The translations under genes were made by a program, and so were the position numbers. Positions 62,418-64,000 of a stretch of 64,000 bases of DNA are shown here, one piece after another. The DNA lies in the NCBI RefSeq assembly GCF_017255295.1, contig NZ_JAFKDE010000002.1, forward strand, positions 310,001-374,000, in the 5' to 3' direction. The stretch's first letter is position 1. Each line of letters opens with the position of its first letter. Under the pieces are notes generated by a model, which saw only the letters and a program-made list of their open reading frames with translations, did not search any database and was not told the DNA's origin. Source of the stretch: Nitratireductor aquimarinus. GTDB lineage: Bacteria > Pseudomonadota > Alphaproteobacteria > Rhizobiales > Rhizobiaceae.

Positions 62418-63263
62418 ATGACAGACCAGCAGATCGACCCAGCCCGACCCATTCTCGTGACCGGCGGCACGGGCAAGACCGGCCGCCGCGTTGCGGCGCG
62501 GCTCGGCGAGGCGGGCATTCCCGTCCGCGCCGTCTCGCGCAGCAGCGAGATCCCGTTCGATTGGGAAAAGCCGGAGACATGGGATGCAGCGCTTGATGGC
62601 GTGGGTGCCGCCTATGTCAGCTATTATCCGGACCTCGCGGTGCCGGGCGCTGCCGAGACGGTGGATGCGTTTGCGAAGCGCGCGCTGGAGAAAGGCGTAA
62701 AGCGGCTGGTGCTTCTGTCGGGCCGGGGCGAAGAAGGAGCCGAGCACGCAGAGCAGCTCCTGATGCAGAGCGGGGCCGACTGGACGATCCTGCGCGCGGA
62801 CTGGTTCTTCCAGAATTTTAGCGAAGCCTTCTTTCTCGATGCGATCCTGGCCGGCGAACTCGCCTTGCCCGTCGGCGATGTGCGCGAGCCCTTCATCGAC
62901 GTTGAGGATATCGCCGACGTGGCCTTCGTCACGCTCACGCAGCCAGGTCATGCGGGCAGGGCGTACACGCTCACAGGCCCGCGTTCCATGCGCTTTGACG
63001 ACATGGTGAGCGAGATCGGGCAGGCGTGCGGGCGTGACATCCGCTTCATTCAGATCCCGGTCGACATCTTCGTGGAAGGCGCGCGCCAGCAGGGGCTTGA
63101 GGAGCCGCTTGTGGCCCTCATGCGCGAATTGTTCACCGAGGTTCTGGACGGGCGCAATGAAAGCGTGAGTGACGATGTAGAGAAGCTGCTCGGCCGCCCG
63201 CCGCGCGACTTCTCCGATTTTGTCCGCCGTACGGCGCAGACCGGCGTCTGGGATGTCGCCTGA
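62418..63263 (+). CDS. NmrA-type NAD(P)-binding protein
   Basis: A 281-residue atypical short-chain dehydrogenase. The Rossmann motif is PILVTGGTGKTGRRVAARL near residue 11; KRLVLLSGRGEEGAEHAEQL near 97 replaces the usual catalytic Tyr-Lys pair. Relatives include NmrA regulators, azoreductase-like and ergot-alkaloid-type reductases. GGAGG lies five bases before the ATG at 62418. It is controlled, by context, by the divergent TetR gene, so it may answer a quinone or other toxic compound. Confidence 0.85.
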   Translation: MTDQQIDPARPILVTGGTGKTGRRVAARLGEAGIPVRAVSRSSEIPFDWEKPETWDAALDGVGAAYVSYYPDLAVPGAAETVDAFAKRALEKGVKRLVLLSGRGEEGAEHAEQLLMQSGADWTILRADWFFQNFSEAFFLDAILAGELALPVGDVREPFIDVEDIADVAFVTLTQPGHAGRAYTLTGPRSMRFDDMVSEIGQACGRDIRFIQIPVDIFVEGARQQGLEEPLVALMRELFTEVLDGRNESVSDDVEKLLGRPPRDFSDFVRRTAQTGVWDVA

Positions 63264-63551
63264 TCCACGCTCGACGCAAACCTGATGAGGATGCCGTCAT
63301 GACCGTCCGCTCTTTGCATTGGCCGTTCTTGCCACGCTGGAGCGGGCGTCATGGCGGCGTCTTCCTGACGTTTTGCCATTGTTGCCCGCGCGCCGTGCCT
63401 CCGCTATGAAAGGGGCCGTAATCAGGGAGAGCCTTCGATGAACAACTAAGGGGACCGCAACAGACACGCCGCCGTGACTTCAGGTCCGGTCCGTTTTCCG
63501 CATGCCGGAGGCGGTGTTTTCTTCCCCTTTGTTGAGATCAAGGAGGTCCTC

Positions 63552-64000
63552 ATGCACGGACCCAATCCCGCCACGCCATATCCCATGGCCGGCTTTCCCC
63601 GCACCGTGTTCCTGAAAAATTTCATCACCCGTCCCAATATCGAGGTGGGCGACTTCTCCTATTACGACGATCCGCAGGGCGCGGAGCGTTTCGAGGAGAA
63701 CAATGTCCTCTACCATTTCGACTTTCTGGGCGACCGGCTGGTCATCGGCAATTTCGTGGCCATCGCCCATGGCTCGACGTTCATCATGAACGGCGCAAAT
63801 CACCTCATGACCGGCTTCTCCACCTTTCCCTTCAACATTTTCGGCAATGGCTGGGAGGAAGGTTTCGACGCCCGGACCTATCTGGAGCACGGGCGCGGCG
63901 ACACGATTGTCGGAAACGATGTGTGGATCGGCCGACAGGCGCAGATCATGCCGGGCGTCACCATTGGCGACGGGGCGGTGATCGGCGCGAACGCCGTGGT
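63552..64000 (+). CDS. Hexapeptide xenobiotic acetyltransferase (3' partial)
   Basis: A frame from the ATG at 63552, with a strong AAGGAGGT before it, runs off the window end after 149 codons. It matches the CatB/Vat xenobiotic acetyltransferases: SYYDDPQGAERFEENNVLYH near residue 37, IAHGSTFIMNGANHLMTGFS near 70, then hexapeptide repeats DTIVGNDVWIGRQAQIMPGV. The His in GANHLM is the expected catalytic base. It may acetylate streptogramin, chloramphenicol or other acceptors; resistance cannot be concluded from the sequence. The preceding 288 bases hold no convincing gene. Confidence 0.9.
   Translation, partial: MHGPNPATPYPMAGFPRTVFLKNFITRPNIEVGDFSYYDDPQGAERFEENNVLYHFDFLGDRLVIGNFVAIAHGSTFIMNGANHLMTGFSTFPFNIFGNGWEEGFDARTYLEHGRGDTIVGNDVWIGRQAQIMPGVTIGDGAVIGANAV

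Noticed and set aside
63300..63410. A 36-codon frame before the acetyltransferase
   Set aside because: A GAGGA lies upstream, but the peptide has no recognisable features and the length is within chance.

Overview
The window looks like a GC-rich alphaproteobacterial chromosome, most likely Hyphomicrobiales near the Phyllobacteriaceae. The grounds are a CIRCE-controlled groES-groEL pair, a class-III-like glutamate-cysteine ligase, dispersed rhizobial-type palindromic repeats and rpmH-rnpA-yidC. This placement comes from gene content only.

Positions 1 to about 13.86 kb are the late end of a prophage. A tail-fibre gene enters from the left and carries a phosphodiester-glycosidase (uncovering-enzyme-like) domain. 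It is followed by an A+T-richer cargo block: a Stealth-family sugar-1-phosphotransferase, a WecB-type UDP-GlcNAc 2-epimerase, an FkbM methyltransferase, a second Stealth protein and a NudI-type NUDIX hydrolase. Two tiny paralogous membrane proteins and two families of short repeats are interspersed. Next comes about 0.95 kb without a credible gene, built from a repeated series of long GC-rich stem-loops, which is a candidate giant structured RNA. The lysis module follows (endolysin, overlapping Rz/Rz1-like spanins, a holin-like protein). Then come a small membrane protein, an SRAP (HMCES/YedK) DNA-repair gene with two small companions, and a tRNA-3'-end-like fragment near 13.85 kb that is a plausible attachment site.

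From 14 to 31 kb the chromosome holds a membrane regulator-like protein and a galactitol-type PTS (EIIC-EIIA-EIIB). It also holds a leftward operon of LacI regulator, inositol-monophosphatase-like enzyme, binding-protein ABC importer and glycerophosphodiesterase, which suggests import and breakdown of a phosphodiester. An alpha/beta hydrolase, a methyltransferase/LysR divergent pair, a two-helix K+ channel, an FUSC exporter and tRNA-Arg(ACG) follow.

From 31.6 to 42.9 kb are a TVP38 protein, a MerA-like flavoprotein and a histidine kinase in one leftward run. They are followed by DoxX, fumarase C, a Ca2+/H+ antiporter, groEL/groES, DNA-3-methyladenine glycosylase and an L,D-transpeptidase. From 43 to 54 kb lies a two-carbon/three-carbon hydroxyacid locus. 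Leftward glcD-glcE-(DUF4870)-glcF face away from a rightward FadR-type regulator, lutABC and a metallophosphatase, so glycolate and L-lactate oxidation are probably coordinated.

The right end holds rsmE, gshA, a DUF937 protein, a PaiB-like protein, rpmH-rnpA-yidC, a TetR regulator divergent from an NmrA-type NAD(P)-binding protein with a perfect 18-bp palindrome between them, and the start of a hexapeptide acetyltransferase cut off by the window edge.
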